This document shows, piece after piece, positions 8,146 through 17,839 of a stretch of 64,000 nt of DNA. How positions within the stretch are numbered: the stretch's first letter is position 1; each line of letters opens with the position of its first letter. The stretch spans positions 69,015 to 133,014 of the forward strand of contig NZ_VDCZ01000007.1 of NCBI RefSeq assembly GCF_006491645.1. Direction: 5' to 3'. The position numbers were made by a program, and so were the translations under genes. Under the pieces are notes generated by a model. The model ran no database searches. It saw only the letters and a program-made list of their open reading frames with translations, and was not told where the DNA came from. The stretch is from Flavobacterium profundi (GTDB lineage Bacteria; Bacteroidota; Bacteroidia; Flavobacteriales; Flavobacteriaceae).

Positions 8146-9327
8146 ATGAAAACAAATAACATTATCACAGAAAGTAGTATCGTAAGAGAAATAGAAGAAG
8201 CTATTCAAGACAACCATCATATTTTTACGTCCATGGGTGTCGTAAATGGTTTAGCAGGGGTTTCTTTATTTTATTATTATTTAGGAGATACCGATTTAAG
8301 TATCTCTTTTCTAGAAAAAGCCATTGAGGGCTTAAACGACTCTTATGAAGGGCCTAATATTGTGGAAGACATTATTAGTATTGGTAAACTATTAACTTTT
8401 TATGTAGACAATGGATTGCTGCAGCAAGAAGACATAGAAATGTATTTTGAAAGTTATGATCCTATATTAGAAGAATTATTTGTTGATAGTTTAAAAGAAG
8501 ACAATTTGAGTCCGGTAACAGGAATCTTAAAGTATGTCAATTATTTTGTACAACGCACGAAGTATGGCAAGAAAGATTATACTTTGTTTTTCTCAGACGT
8601 GGTCGACAAAATAGAGAAATTAGCGCAGACTGACGCTGAAACTGGTGGTATTTATTGGATTTCAAATGTGGATCGTCAAGGTAAGAAGCTAATCGAATTA
8701 GGAGTAAAACATGGCGTGATGGGAATCGTTGATAGTTTGATTAATTTGCACCAAATTAATTTTCAAAAAGAAAGAGTACAAAAACTTATAGAAAAAGCCT
8801 TGCTTTACACCACAGCACATCAGTTTGAAAATAAAAAAGTCATTTTCCCTTTTTGTACCGATGATGTTTCAGAAGCAAAATCCTTCTCTTTTGGGTTAAT
8901 GTATGGTGATTTAGGAATAGCCTATGTATTGCATCGAGCAGCTGATGTTTTTGGTTGGAAAGAGTATGCAGCATTGGCTTTAAAAACTTTAACAAGAGCT
9001 AGCGAAATTAGAGATGATAAAAAGGAAATTATTAAAGATGCTAATTTATTTTATGGAAGTTTAGGAGTGGCCTCTTTTTTCAAATTGATGAAAGAAAAAA
9101 CCCAAAGTAATTTTTTAGAAGAAGCTATTCAATATTGGTATACCAAAACAGAAGATTATAAAATACAGGAAAGTCAATGGGCTGGTTTTGATACTACTTT
9201 CAATAAATTTGATGTAAATGCACAGTTGTCTTTTTCCCACGGAATTGTTGGAATTGGAACTGCATTATTACATTTTGAGAAAAATTTAGATTTTGGCTTT
9301 CTATCATTTATAGATTATGAAAAGTAA
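8146..9327 (+). CDS. LanC-like protein lacking zinc ligands (second of two)
   Basis: This 393-residue protein has LanC repeats GLAGVSLF (35-42), GVKHGVMG (186-193), MYGDLGIAYVL (252-262), FYGSLGVASF (302-311) and SHGIVGIGTALL (364-375). The YGDLG and YGSLG frames are textbook LanC, but the zinc ligand positions just before them are changed: Met252 in place of Cys, and Phe302-Tyr303 in place of Cys-His. It therefore lacks the same ligands as the LanC-like protein at 809-1942, although the two are only distantly similar. It is the last gene of the operon, followed by a strong terminator at 9339-9370. It may form a complex with its partner or act as a scaffold; cyclase activity is unproven. Confidence 0.85.
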   Translation: MKTNNIITESSIVREIEEAIQDNHHIFTSMGVVNGLAGVSLFYYYLGDTDLSISFLEKAIEGLNDSYEGPNIVEDIISIGKLLTFYVDNGLLQQEDIEMYFESYDPILEELFVDSLKEDNLSPVTGILKYVNYFVQRTKYGKKDYTLFFSDVVDKIEKLAQTDAETGGIYWISNVDRQGKKLIELGVKHGVMGIVDSLINLHQINFQKERVQKLIEKALLYTTAHQFENKKVIFPFCTDDVSEAKSFSFGLMYGDLGIAYVLHRAADVFGWKEYAALALKTLTRASEIRDDKKEIIKDANLFYGSLGVASFFKLMKEKTQSNFLEEAIQYWYTKTEDYKIQESQWAGFDTTFNKFDVNAQLSFSHGIVGIGTALLHFEKNLDFGFLSFIDYEK

Positions 9328-9338
9328 TTTTTAAATAC

Positions 9339-9375
9339 AAGAAAGGAATACAATTTTGTATTCCTTTCTTATTTT
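9339..9375. terminator. Terminator at the end of the lanthipeptide operon
   Basis: A perfect 14-bp stem (9339-9352 with 9357-9370) with loop ATTT is followed by a T-rich tract. It ends the plus-strand operon and lies just past the stop codon of the convergent minus-strand gene at 9374, so it probably serves both. Confidence 0.85.
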
Positions 9376-10819
9376 ACTTTATTAAATCATCGAATTTTTT
9401 AAGACAATATTGATTTTGTTTGTCTTGGTAAAACCCTAAATAATAGACGTCTTTAACTTTAAAGAGCGTTTTAAGTTTCAAATTTTTATTGCCATCTAAG
9501 TAACTTCTTACTTGATCAAAAGCAAAGAGAGGTACATCTCCCTCTAAGTGGTTTAAACTTTTATCAAAAAGACAATTTGTATAAACGACTTTTTGATTTG
9601 CATAAGAATTAAAACTATCTAAAGCAGGACTTAAAGCAGCTCCAATTAGGGCACCAGTTGCACCAAACATTGAACCTCCAACAAAAACACCAGTTGTCAT
9701 TTTGCCAGTTGTAGATAGACCTCCGATTGTTATAAGATAGTTATTATTAAAATTATGTACAGTTAAGCCACAATTTAGACTGTTTATTTTTCTAATAAAT
9801 TTAGAACTTTTATCAAATTCTCTTTTACCACCAAAATCTCCATTTTCTTGAAAAACTGGAGAATTTTTAAAATAAAGAGAATCCGATTTTTTTAGATGAT
9901 GTGTTTTTAGCAAATTATCATCCCTATCTTTTAAAGTTAAATAAAATTCTTCTTCCGTTGTTTTGATTTGAAAAATCTGATTATTAAAAATATAAGAATT
10001 GGAATTGAAAAATAAATCATCTCCTTGAACACTCGGCTTTTTAAAGTATTTAAGCGTATAGTCAAAAGAGTTAAGATTTATAAAAATACATTGGGTTACA
10101 TCTAAATGATTGTCAAAAGTAAAAATCATTTCATTATCGCTTACATATAGTTTCCTTTTAGCACTAGTAGATTTTAATGAAACTAAATTATTTTTTGTGA
10201 TAACTTGAATTTCTGAATAAATGTTTTCTGGATAAACAATTTCAGTAAAAAGATCATAAATATGAGTTCTTCTTTTTGAAGAGTTATAAAAAGTTTCCTC
10301 CTTTAAATTTATTTTTTTTATGTCTAATTTACCATCTTTAATAATATAAAGGTTAATCGTTAAATCAATTTTATTACAAGTCATCAAATAAAAACAATCA
10401 TTAATTGAGACAGAAGGTAATATAGTTTGTTTTTTCAATTCCAAAGAAAATTTTTTTTGAACAATCTTTTTATCTGAAAAATCAAAACCCTGTTCTATAA
10501 TTTCAGTTTTATTTGATTTTGCCCAAATAAGCCCAATTTGATTTCCGTTTCTATTATAACCTAGAATCTCTTCATATTTCGATTCTGGTCTATCAGCTGA
10601 TAAGGTATCAATAATTTGAAACTCATGATTTAAACGAATCGCAGTTACTTTTTCTTTATCACTAAAAAACATAGTAACAGTATTGGTAATAGAATCAACT
10701 ACTTGGAAAACATCTCTATTGCCTTTTAACTTTAAATCAAACGCATGATTAAATTCTTGACCATAAACAAACATGTTGAAGAGAAACAACAGGTTTACAA
10801 TAACTAATTTATTTCTCAT
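9374..10819 (-). CDS. Secreted or membrane protein of unknown function with a glycine-zipper segment
   Basis: I do not recognise this 481-residue protein. It begins with a signal peptide (residues 1-20, ending near VYGQ). Most of the chain looks like beta-rich repeats of the kind seen in extracytoplasmic domains. Near residues 368-407 there is a Gly/Ala-rich stretch with regular small residues (GVFVGGSMFGATGALIGAAL), which resembles a glycine zipper able to insert in or associate with membranes. The gene starts 2 nt after metG and on the same strand, so the two are probably co-transcribed, but a functional link to tRNA charging is not implied. Confidence 0.75.
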   Translation of the reverse strand: MRNKLVIVNLLFLFNMFVYGQEFNHAFDLKLKGNRDVFQVVDSITNTVTMFFSDKEKVTAIRLNHEFQIIDTLSADRPESKYEEILGYNRNGNQIGLIWAKSNKTEIIEQGFDFSDKKIVQKKFSLELKKQTILPSVSINDCFYLMTCNKIDLTINLYIIKDGKLDIKKINLKEETFYNSSKRRTHIYDLFTEIVYPENIYSEIQVITKNNLVSLKSTSAKRKLYVSDNEMIFTFDNHLDVTQCIFINLNSFDYTLKYFKKPSVQGDDLFFNSNSYIFNNQIFQIKTTEEEFYLTLKDRDDNLLKTHHLKKSDSLYFKNSPVFQENGDFGGKREFDKSSKFIRKINSLNCGLTVHNFNNNYLITIGGLSTTGKMTTGVFVGGSMFGATGALIGAALSPALDSFNSYANQKVVYTNCLFDKSLNHLEGDVPLFAFDQVRSYLDGNKNLKLKTLFKVKDVYYLGFYQDKQNQYCLKKFDDLIK

Positions 10820-10821
10820 TG

Positions 10822-12885
10822 TTAACTAATTAATGCTCCATTTAGAACACCTTCAGTATCAGGATTTACAAAAACTAATTTTCCTTCTGCTGTATTAGTC
10901 ATTAAAATCATTCCAGCACTTTCAACTCCACGTAACGCTCTTGGTGCTAAATTCGCTAAAACAGTCACTCTTTTACCCACAACTTCTTCTGGAGAAAAGT
11001 GTTCTGCAATTCCAGACACAATCGTTCTAACATCAATACCTGTATCTACTTTTAAAACTAATAGTTTATTTGCTTTAGGCATTTTTTCAGCTTCTAAAAT
11101 AGTACCCACACGTAAGTCTAATTTGGTAAAATCATCAAATGTAGCCACTTCTTTTTGAGGTTCTGCTTTAGCATTCGCTATTTGGTTCGCTTTTTTAGAA
11201 GCTTCTAGTTTGTCCAATTGTTTTTGTATTTCGGCATCTTCAATTTGTGCAAATAAGATTTGTGCTTCTCCTATTTTGTGTCCAGCAGGAAGCAAATCTG
11301 TTTTTTTACTAATGCTATTCCAATTTACATCTAACACACTTGTATTTAGAATTGTTTTTAATTTTTCGGATGTAAAAGGTAAGAAAGGCTCGCATAAAGT
11401 TTGTAAAGCAGCAGCAATTTGCAACGCTACATACATTTGTGTTTTTACTCTTTCAGGATTTTCTTTTACCATTTTCCAAGGTTCTTCATCGGCCAAATAC
11501 TTGTTTCCTAAACGCGCTACATTCATCACTTCACTTAAGGCTTCTCTAAAACGATAACGTTCAACAGAACTTGAGATTACAGAAGGATACGCTTTTAATT
11601 CGGTTAAAGTTTGTTCGTCTACTTCAGTAAATTCATTTGGAGTTGGTATAATTCCATCATAATATTTATTGGTTAACACGACCACACGATTAATGAAGTT
11701 ACCAAAAATAGCCGCTAATTCATTATTGTTTCTCGCTTGAAAATCTTTCCAAGTAAAATCATTGTCTTTTGTTTCAGGAGCATTAGCTGTTAACGCATAA
11801 CGTAACACATCTTGTTTATCTGGAAAATCTTGTAAATATTCATGCAACCAAACCGCCCAGTTTTTTGAAGTTGACAATTTGTTTCCTTCTAAATTCAAAA
11901 ATTCATTAGCCGGAACATTATCGGGTAAAATATAGCTACCTTCCGCTTTTAACATTACCGGGAAAATAATACAATGGAAAACGATGTTGTCTTTTCCTAT
12001 AAAGTGTACCAATTTGGTTTCCTCATTTTTCCAATACGGTTCCCAATCTTTACCTTCTCTTGCAGCCCATTCTTTGGTTGCAGAAATATAACCAATAGGC
12101 GCATCAAACCAAACATATAATTTTTTTCCTTCAGCTCCTTCTACTGGAACATCGATTCCCCAATCTAAATCTCGAGTTACGGCTCTAGGCTCTAAACCAC
12201 CATCAACCCATGATTTTACTTGACCGTATACATTTGGTTTCCAATCGTTTTTATGACCTTCTAAAACCCATTCTCTTAAAAAAGCATCGTATTCATTTAA
12301 TGGTAAAAACCAATGTTTTGTAGATTTTAAAACGGGAGTTTCACCTGTAATAGTTGATTTAGGATTAATTAAATCAGTAGCATTTAGTGAAGAACCACAA
12401 CGTTCGCATTGGTCTCCATACGCTTCTGGGTTTTCACATTTCGGACAAGTCCCTGTTACGAAACGATCGGCTAAAAACTGATCCGCTTTAGCATCATATA
12501 ATTGTTCGGTAGTTTGTTCAATAAACTTCCCTTCTTGATATAATTTTTTAAAGAAATCCTGTGCTGTATGATGATGAATTGGTGCGGAAGTTCTGGAATA
12601 ATTGTCAAAAGTAATTCCGAAATCGATAAACGACTGACGAATAATACCATCATATTTATCAATTACTTCTTGTGGTGTGATTCCTTCTTTCTTTGCTTTC
12701 ATTGAAATGGCCACACCATGTTCATCACTTCCACAAACAAAAACAACATCTTTACCTTGTAAACGTAAATATCTAGCATAAATATCACTGGGTACATACA
12801 CACCAGCTAAGTGACCAATATGTATTGGGCCATTAGTATAAGGTAATGCAGCAGTTATCGTATATCTTTTTGGATTTTCTAACAT
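10822..12885 (-). CDS. metG: Methionyl-tRNA synthetase
   Basis: MetG charges tRNA-Met with methionine in the cytosol. From Met at 12885 the 687-residue protein begins [19 protein letters not shown], followed at once by the class I HIGH motif (HIGHLAG). A four-Cys zinc knuckle ([17 protein letters not shown]) sits in the connective domain, the KMSKS loop reads KLSTSKN, and a C-terminal EMAP-like tRNA-binding domain ([20 protein letters not shown]) completes the usual Bacteroidota form. A longer frame opens at 12933, but that ATG lies inside a -7 promoter motif (12931-12938 on the minus strand), so 12885 is the better start. Confidence 0.96.
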   Translation of the reverse strand: MLENPKRYTITAALPYTNGPIHIGHLAGVYVPSDIYARYLRLQGKDVVFVCGSDEHGVAISMKAKKEGITPQEVIDKYDGIIRQSFIDFGITFDNYSRTSAPIHHHTAQDFFKKLYQEGKFIEQTTEQLYDAKADQFLADRFVTGTCPKCENPEAYGDQCERCGSSLNATDLINPKSTITGETPVLKSTKHWFLPLNEYDAFLREWVLEGHKNDWKPNVYGQVKSWVDGGLEPRAVTRDLDWGIDVPVEGAEGKKLYVWFDAPIGYISATKEWAAREGKDWEPYWKNEETKLVHFIGKDNIVFHCIIFPVMLKAEGSYILPDNVPANEFLNLEGNKLSTSKNWAVWLHEYLQDFPDKQDVLRYALTANAPETKDNDFTWKDFQARNNNELAAIFGNFINRVVVLTNKYYDGIIPTPNEFTEVDEQTLTELKAYPSVISSSVERYRFREALSEVMNVARLGNKYLADEEPWKMVKENPERVKTQMYVALQIAAALQTLCEPFLPFTSEKLKTILNTSVLDVNWNSISKKTDLLPAGHKIGEAQILFAQIEDAEIQKQLDKLEASKKANQIANAKAEPQKEVATFDDFTKLDLRVGTILEAEKMPKANKLLVLKVDTGIDVRTIVSGIAEHFSPEEVVGKRVTVLANLAPRALRGVESAGMILMTNTAEGKLVFVNPDTEGVLNGALIS

Positions 12886-12930
12886 AAATAGATTGAATTT
12901 TAAATTCTGAAAAACACTCAGAAAAACATG

Positions 12931-12938
12931 CAAAAATA
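12931..12938 (-). promoter_or_regulatory. -7 promoter element for metG (TATTTTTG)
   Basis: The minus strand reads TATTTTTG here, matching the Bacteroidota -7 consensus TAnnTTTG. The expected transcription start falls about 40 nt before the metG ATG. I did not find a TTG at the usual -33 distance. It is divergent from the similar element at 12983-12990. Confidence 0.6.
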
Positions 12939-12982
12939 ATTCTTTAGGAATGAATTGACGAATTTTTGTCTTTTATTTTATG

Positions 12983-12990
12983 TATTTTTG
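12983..12990 (+). promoter_or_regulatory. -7 promoter element for the S66 carboxypeptidase gene (TATTTTTG)
   Basis: TATTTTTG matches TAnnTTTG and lies 20 nt before the ATG at 13010. TTG trinucleotides at 12955 and 12966 flank the ideal -33 distance but neither is exact. It is back to back with the metG promoter. Confidence 0.55.
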
Positions 12991-13009
12991 AAGTAAACTT
13001 TTACAATTT

Positions 13010-13969
13010 ATGAAGTTTGTTTATTTTGGAATACTATTTTATTTATCATTATACGCACATTCTCAACAAAAAATGAAACTACCACCTTATTTAAAAAAAG
13101 GCGACACCGTTGCCATTGTATGTACTGCTAGAAAATTTATGCCAGAAGAGGCGAAACCAGCAATTGAACTTTTAGAATCTTGGGGTTTAAAAGCAAAATT
13201 AGGAAGAACGATTGGTTTAGATAGCTGTCAGTTAGGCGGGACAGATGTGGAGCGTGCTGCCGATTTGCAACAAATGATGGACGATGACAACGTAAAAGCA
13301 ATCTGGTGTGCAAGAGGAGGTTATGGTACGGTTCGAATTATCGATTTGTTAGATTTTACTAAATTTTCCAAAAAACCAAAATGGGTTATGGGTTTTAGCG
13401 ATGTTACCGTCTTGCATAGTCATTTAAATACATTAGGAATTGCCACCTTACATTCTATTATGCCTTTTACCGTTCCAAATGCTCCTGAAAAAGTAAAACA
13501 AACTTTGAAAGATGCTTTATTTGGGACTAAATTAAATTATACACTCCCTTCTAAATCGTATGATGTAAAAGGGAAAGCAGAAGGAGAATTAGTCGGAGGG
13601 AATATTTCCATCTTGTATAGTTTATTAGGCTCATCTTCTTCAATTTCTACTCAGGGCAAAATTCTTTTCATTGAAGATTTGGATGAATATTTATATCATG
13701 TGGATCGAATGATGTACAATTTGAAACGTAATGGTTATTTTGAAAATGCTAAAGGAATCATTGTGGGTAGTATGAGAGACATGCACGATAACGAAATTCC
13801 TTTTGGACAAAATGAAGTGCAAATTATTACAGCGATTGCGAAAGAATATAATATTCCAATTGCTTTTGAATTTTGTGCAGGTCATCAAAAAGACAATCGT
13901 ACTTTAGTTTTTGGAAGTCATGTTTCGTTTGAAGTGAACGATAAAGAGATTCAACTACAATTTAAATAG
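13010..13969 (+). CDS. LD-carboxypeptidase, S66 family (LdcA-like), exported
   Basis: S66 enzymes cut the L-Lys/DAP-D-Ala bond of tetrapeptides during peptidoglycan recycling; some members (MccF) instead detoxify microcin C. The 319-residue protein has the family start KKGDTVAIVCTA after a signal peptide (1-18, ending AHS), the GGYGTVRIIDLLDF motif, the nucleophile Ser in GFSDVT, a Glu in FIEDLDEYLYHVDRM and the catalytic His in CAGHQKDN, so the Ser-Glu-His triad is present. A shorter start at Met22 would give a cytosolic protein; the longer one is preferred because it encodes a good signal peptide and follows the promoter. Location in the periplasm is inferred. Confidence 0.9.
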   Translation: MKFVYFGILFYLSLYAHSQQKMKLPPYLKKGDTVAIVCTARKFMPEEAKPAIELLESWGLKAKLGRTIGLDSCQLGGTDVERAADLQQMMDDDNVKAIWCARGGYGTVRIIDLLDFTKFSKKPKWVMGFSDVTVLHSHLNTLGIATLHSIMPFTVPNAPEKVKQTLKDALFGTKLNYTLPSKSYDVKGKAEGELVGGNISILYSLLGSSSSISTQGKILFIEDLDEYLYHVDRMMYNLKRNGYFENAKGIIVGSMRDMHDNEIPFGQNEVQIITAIAKEYNIPIAFEFCAGHQKDNRTLVFGSHVSFEVNDKEIQLQFK

Positions 13970-14010
13970 AGAACTTGTGTATTTAAAATTTTTGATGAAA
14001 ACATTTAGAA

Positions 14011-14370
14011 ATGGCGGAACACAATGAATTAGGAAGAATTGGTGAAGAAAAAGCAGTATTATATTTAGAAGCTAATGGGTATGAACTATTGGAAACTAAT
14101 TGGAGATATGATAAAGCCGAAATTGATATCATTGCAAAAAAAGAGAACATTTTAGCTGTAATTGAAGTAAAAACGAGATCTAGTTTGGATTTTGGTTTAC
14201 CTCAAGACTTTGTAAAACCAAAAAAGATTCAATTATTAGTAAAAGCTATAAATGAATATGTAATTTCTCATGATATGGATGTTAGTATTCGTTTTGATAT
14301 TATTGCTATTCACAAAGAAAATTCAGATTTTGTTATAGAACATATAGAAGAAGCTTTTTATTATTTTTAA
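14011..14370 (+). CDS. yraN: YraN family (UPF0102) endonuclease-like protein
   Basis: This 119-residue protein matches the YraN family in length and motifs: GRIGEEKAVLYLEANGYELLETNWR at the start, AEIDIIAKKENILAVIEVKTRSS with the D-x-n-ExK nuclease-like residues (Asp in EIDII, Glu and Lys in VIEVKTR), and FVKPKKIQLL. The fold is that of Holliday-junction-resolvase-like nucleases, but the biological role is not settled. It lies 41 nt after the S66 gene on the same strand. Confidence 0.93.
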   Translation: MAEHNELGRIGEEKAVLYLEANGYELLETNWRYDKAEIDIIAKKENILAVIEVKTRSSLDFGLPQDFVKPKKIQLLVKAINEYVISHDMDVSIRFDIIAIHKENSDFVIEHIEEAFYYF

Positions 14371-14427
14371 GTTATAAATATAACATTTTGTGTTTTTTAA
14401 TTATATTTGTAAAAAAATCAAATACTT

Positions 14428-15093
14428 ATGAAAACAATATCTTCTGTTGTAGAACAATATATTAAGTCAAAACCCTTTTTGTTGAATTCACTATCTCAAG
14501 GCATAATTAACTTAACCTCTTTGTCCAGAGTAATGATGCCTTATTTAGAAAAAGAATTAGGAAAAGATGTGAAACAAGGTGCAATTGTTATGTCTTTAAA
14601 AAGATTATCAGAAGAATTGGATTTTAAAATCAATCATAAAATTTCTAGAGTTTTAAAGAATACAGGTGAAATTACGGTTCGTTCTTCTTTAACAGATTAT
14701 GCATTTACAATTTCGGAAACTTTATTAGACAATCAAGCAAAGTTATTATCAGAAATTAATAAAGAATCAGATGTTTTTTATACTTCTTCAAGAGGTGTAA
14801 ATGAGTCCAATATAATTATCAGTACTTCAGCTGCTTATTTAGTAGCAGATTTATTAAAAACAGAGAAGATCACCCATAAAATAGAAAATCTATCTTCAAT
14901 TACTGTAAAATTACCTCAAGAAAATGTTTCAGTCCCTGGTGTTTATTACTATATTTTTCAACGTTTGGCTTGGGAAGGAATTATTATTCATGAAGTAATT
15001 TCAACGACGAATGAGTTTACAATAATTGTAAGTGACAATCAAATTGATATTGCATTCAAAGCAATTAAAGATTTAAAAAGCATTCAAGACTAA
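14428..15093 (+). CDS. ACT-domain protein, possibly a regulator
   Basis: The C-terminal third of this 221-residue protein (about 168-217) reads like an ACT ligand-binding domain: VSVPGVYYYIFQRLAWEGIIIHEVISTTNEFTIIV follows the pattern seen in aspartate kinases. No kinase domain is present. The N-terminal part (1-80), with segments such as KQGAIVMSLKRLSEEL, looks helical and could be a winged-helix fold. An amino-acid-sensing regulator is plausible but not shown. The upstream -7-like TATATTTG at 14402-14409 is 18 nt before the ATG, which supports an independent promoter. Confidence 0.75.
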   Translation: MKTISSVVEQYIKSKPFLLNSLSQGIINLTSLSRVMMPYLEKELGKDVKQGAIVMSLKRLSEELDFKINHKISRVLKNTGEITVRSSLTDYAFTISETLLDNQAKLLSEINKESDVFYTSSRGVNESNIIISTSAAYLVADLLKTEKITHKIENLSSITVKLPQENVSVPGVYYYIFQRLAWEGIIIHEVISTTNEFTIIVSDNQIDIAFKAIKDLKSIQD

Positions 15094-15201
15094 AAGAGAA
15101 AAATATACTTGTTTTTTTTTACATCAAAAAAAGAAGTGTATTTTTACCATTCTTTATACTAAAAAGAGAAAATTGTAGTTAAAGAATTAAAGCGTTTCAT
15201 C

Positions 15202-17802
15202 TTGAAAAACAATATACTTAAATATTCATTTATTATTGGTTTTCTTTTCTTTTTAATTGCTTGTTCAGTTAAAAAAGATAAGTTTATCAATAGAAATTTT
15301 CATGCTATAACTACAGAATATAATATTCTGTACAATGGTAATTTGGCATTAGAAGCTGGGAAAGCTGAATTAGTACTGACTTACAAAGATAATTTTTGGG
15401 AAATATTACCTGTTGAACGAATGGGTATAAAAGAAGAGGATTTAATGCCTGGTGATAAAAAAAATCCAAATTTTGAAAGAGCAGAAGAAAAAGCGGTAAA
15501 AGCGATTCAAAAACATTCTATGAATATAAAAGGTAAGGAAAAAAATCCGCAAATGGATGAAGCTTATCTTTTGCTTGGAAAAGCAAGATATTATGACAAT
15601 CGCTATTTACCTTCTTTGGAAGCACTCAACTACATTTTATATAAATACCCTACAAGTGATAAGATTTATCATGCAAAAGTATGGAGAGAAAAGGTTAATA
15701 TTCGTTTAGATAATGACGAAACTGCCATTGAAAATCTTAAAAAGCTTTTAGAAGATGATAAAATAGAAGGGCAAGACTTAGCAGATGCGAATGCCATGTT
15801 AACAGAAGCCTATATGAAAACAGGCTCAAATGATAGTGCAGTTGCGACCTTAAAAATAGCAAAAGAAAATACGAAGAATAAAGAACAAAAAGCTAGATAT
15901 GCATTTATTTTAGGTCAGTTATATGAGTCTTTAACTTACAAGGATAGTGCTTTTGCAAGTTTTCAGGAAGTAATTGATATGAATAGAAAGTCTCCAAGGA
16001 GATATGTCATACAAGCACATGCAAGACAAGCAGCTCAGTTTGATTACAAAAATGGTGACACATTACTTTTTACTGAAAAATTTAACAAACTTATAGAAGA
16101 TAGAGAAAACAGACCTTATTTAGATGTTTTATACCATCAAATGGGTCTTTTTTATGACCAATTAGAAATCGATTCTACCGCTCAAAAATGGTACAATAAG
16201 TCTTTGCGAACAGTCTCTCAAGACCGTTATTTAAATGCTTCTAATTATAGAAATATTGGAGAAATGTACTTCAAAGAAGCGCAATATAAATTAGCGGGAC
16301 AATATTATGATAGTACTCTAATTCATTTGGATAATAGAACAAAAGAATATCGAAAGTTTAAAAAGAAAAGAGATAATTTAGAAGACGTTATCAAATACGA
16401 AACCATAGCACACGATAACGATAGTATTTTAGCTATAGTTGCCATGGGAGAATTAGAAAGAAAAAATTATTTTGAAGCTCATATTCAAAAAATAAAAATT
16501 GCAGATTCTCTTCAAGCTAAAATTGAAGCAGAAAAAGCTGAGAAAGAAGCTATAAAACAAGAAAACCAAGCCTTGGCAAATACGGCTGCTCTTAAACCAA
16601 ATGGGAATATGCCTCCAGGGAATTTTCCTCCTATGGGAATAGAAGATCAAAGTACATTCTATTTTTATAACCCAGTGACAGTTGCCTATGGGAAAAAAGA
16701 CTTCCAGAATAAATGGGGAAAGAAAAAATGGAAAGAAAATTGGAAATTAGAGGACAATAAAACCAATGCTTCTTTAAATGATGTTGAAAATGGAGCTGGT
16801 GAAAATGAAGTAACAACTAAAGATTCTTCATTAGTAATTGCAATTACTAAACCAGAATATGAAGTAACCTACTATTTAAATAAGTTGCCTAAAAGACAAA
16901 CACTCATAGATAGTTTGGCAAAAGACAGAAATTTTGCCTATTTTCAGCTAGGTACGATATACAAAGAAAAATTTAAAGAATATCAATTGGCTGCTAATCG
17001 ATTAGAACAATTACTTAAAAATAATCCAGAAGAGCGATTAATTTTACCTGCAAAATATAATTTGTTCAAAATATATGAAATTATAAACCCAGCAAAAGCG
17101 GCTACCTATAAAGAACAAATTATTGCAGAATATCCTGATACACGCTATGCTCAAATTTTAAAAGACCCTTCTTTATCTATTGAAGATGATACCCGACCCG
17201 AAATAGTTTTCAATAAATTGTATAAAAAATATACTGAAAACCAACTTAGAGAGGTTTATGAAGAAGTACAACAAAGAATTGAACAATATATTGGTGAAGA
17301 ATCGTTACCTAAATTTGAAATGTTGAAGGCCAATGTTGTTGGAAGATTGAAAGGAGTTGAGGAATATAAAAAAGCCCTAAATGATGTAGCGCTAACTTAT
17401 CCTAATACTGATGAAGGCAAAGAAGCAGAGGATTTATTACGAAATCATATTCCTAAGTTAGAAGCTTTGCAATTTGATACTTCACCAACCAGTACATGGA
17501 AATTAGTTTTTCCTAAAAATACTAACGGTGAGGAAGAAAGTACAAATAAGTTGATTGAAAAAATAGATAAATATTTAGCAGCCAGAAGAAATGATGATCT
17601 AAAACGCTCAGTAGATATTTATACCTTAGAAGAAAATTTTGTTGTAATACATGGTTTAATTACAGAAGAAGTAGCTCGTGCTACTTTAAGTGTATTGCAG
17701 GAATATAAAGATTACAAAATTAAAGATCAAGTTTATGTAATTTCTTCAGACGATTATAAAATTATTCAAGTAAAGAAGAAGCTTCAAGAATGGATTAAAT
17801 AA
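15202..17802 (+). CDS. sprE: PorW/SprE-like TPR lipoprotein of type IX secretion and gliding
   Basis: SprE/PorW is a TPR lipoprotein needed for type IX secretion and gliding in Flavobacterium; it links inner-membrane and outer-membrane parts of the machine. This 866-residue protein has a lipobox ending at Cys21 (FFLIAC), the family start segment (INRNFHAITTEYNILYNGNLALE, residues about 30-52), TPR repeats between about 110 and 390, a charged/Pro-rich linker (about 420-530), and more TPR helices to the end. Translation starts at a TTG; no ATG is available before the lipobox. The other gliding and secretion genes are not in this window. Confidence 0.88.
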   Translation: MKNNILKYSFIIGFLFFLIACSVKKDKFINRNFHAITTEYNILYNGNLALEAGKAELVLTYKDNFWEILPVERMGIKEEDLMPGDKKNPNFERAEEKAVKAIQKHSMNIKGKEKNPQMDEAYLLLGKARYYDNRYLPSLEALNYILYKYPTSDKIYHAKVWREKVNIRLDNDETAIENLKKLLEDDKIEGQDLADANAMLTEAYMKTGSNDSAVATLKIAKENTKNKEQKARYAFILGQLYESLTYKDSAFASFQEVIDMNRKSPRRYVIQAHARQAAQFDYKNGDTLLFTEKFNKLIEDRENRPYLDVLYHQMGLFYDQLEIDSTAQKWYNKSLRTVSQDRYLNASNYRNIGEMYFKEAQYKLAGQYYDSTLIHLDNRTKEYRKFKKKRDNLEDVIKYETIAHDNDSILAIVAMGELERKNYFEAHIQKIKIADSLQAKIEAEKAEKEAIKQENQALANTAALKPNGNMPPGNFPPMGIEDQSTFYFYNPVTVAYGKKDFQNKWGKKKWKENWKLEDNKTNASLNDVENGAGENEVTTKDSSLVIAITKPEYEVTYYLNKLPKRQTLIDSLAKDRNFAYFQLGTIYKEKFKEYQLAANRLEQLLKNNPEERLILPAKYNLFKIYEIINPAKAATYKEQIIAEYPDTRYAQILKDPSLSIEDDTRPEIVFNKLYKKYTENQLREVYEEVQQRIEQYIGEESLPKFEMLKANVVGRLKGVEEYKKALNDVALTYPNTDEGKEAEDLLRNHIPKLEALQFDTSPTSTWKLVFPKNTNGEEESTNKLIEKIDKYLAARRNDDLKRSVDIYTLEENFVVIHGLITEEVARATLSVLQEYKDYKIKDQVYVISSDDYKIIQVKKKLQEWIK

Positions 17803-17839
17803 AAAACAACATAAATAAACCCCCAAAACGCAACAAGCT

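Noticed and set aside
12886-12933. Upstream start adding 16 residues to MetG
   Set aside because: The codon lies within the -7 promoter element, and the family begins right before the [14 protein letters not shown] motif.
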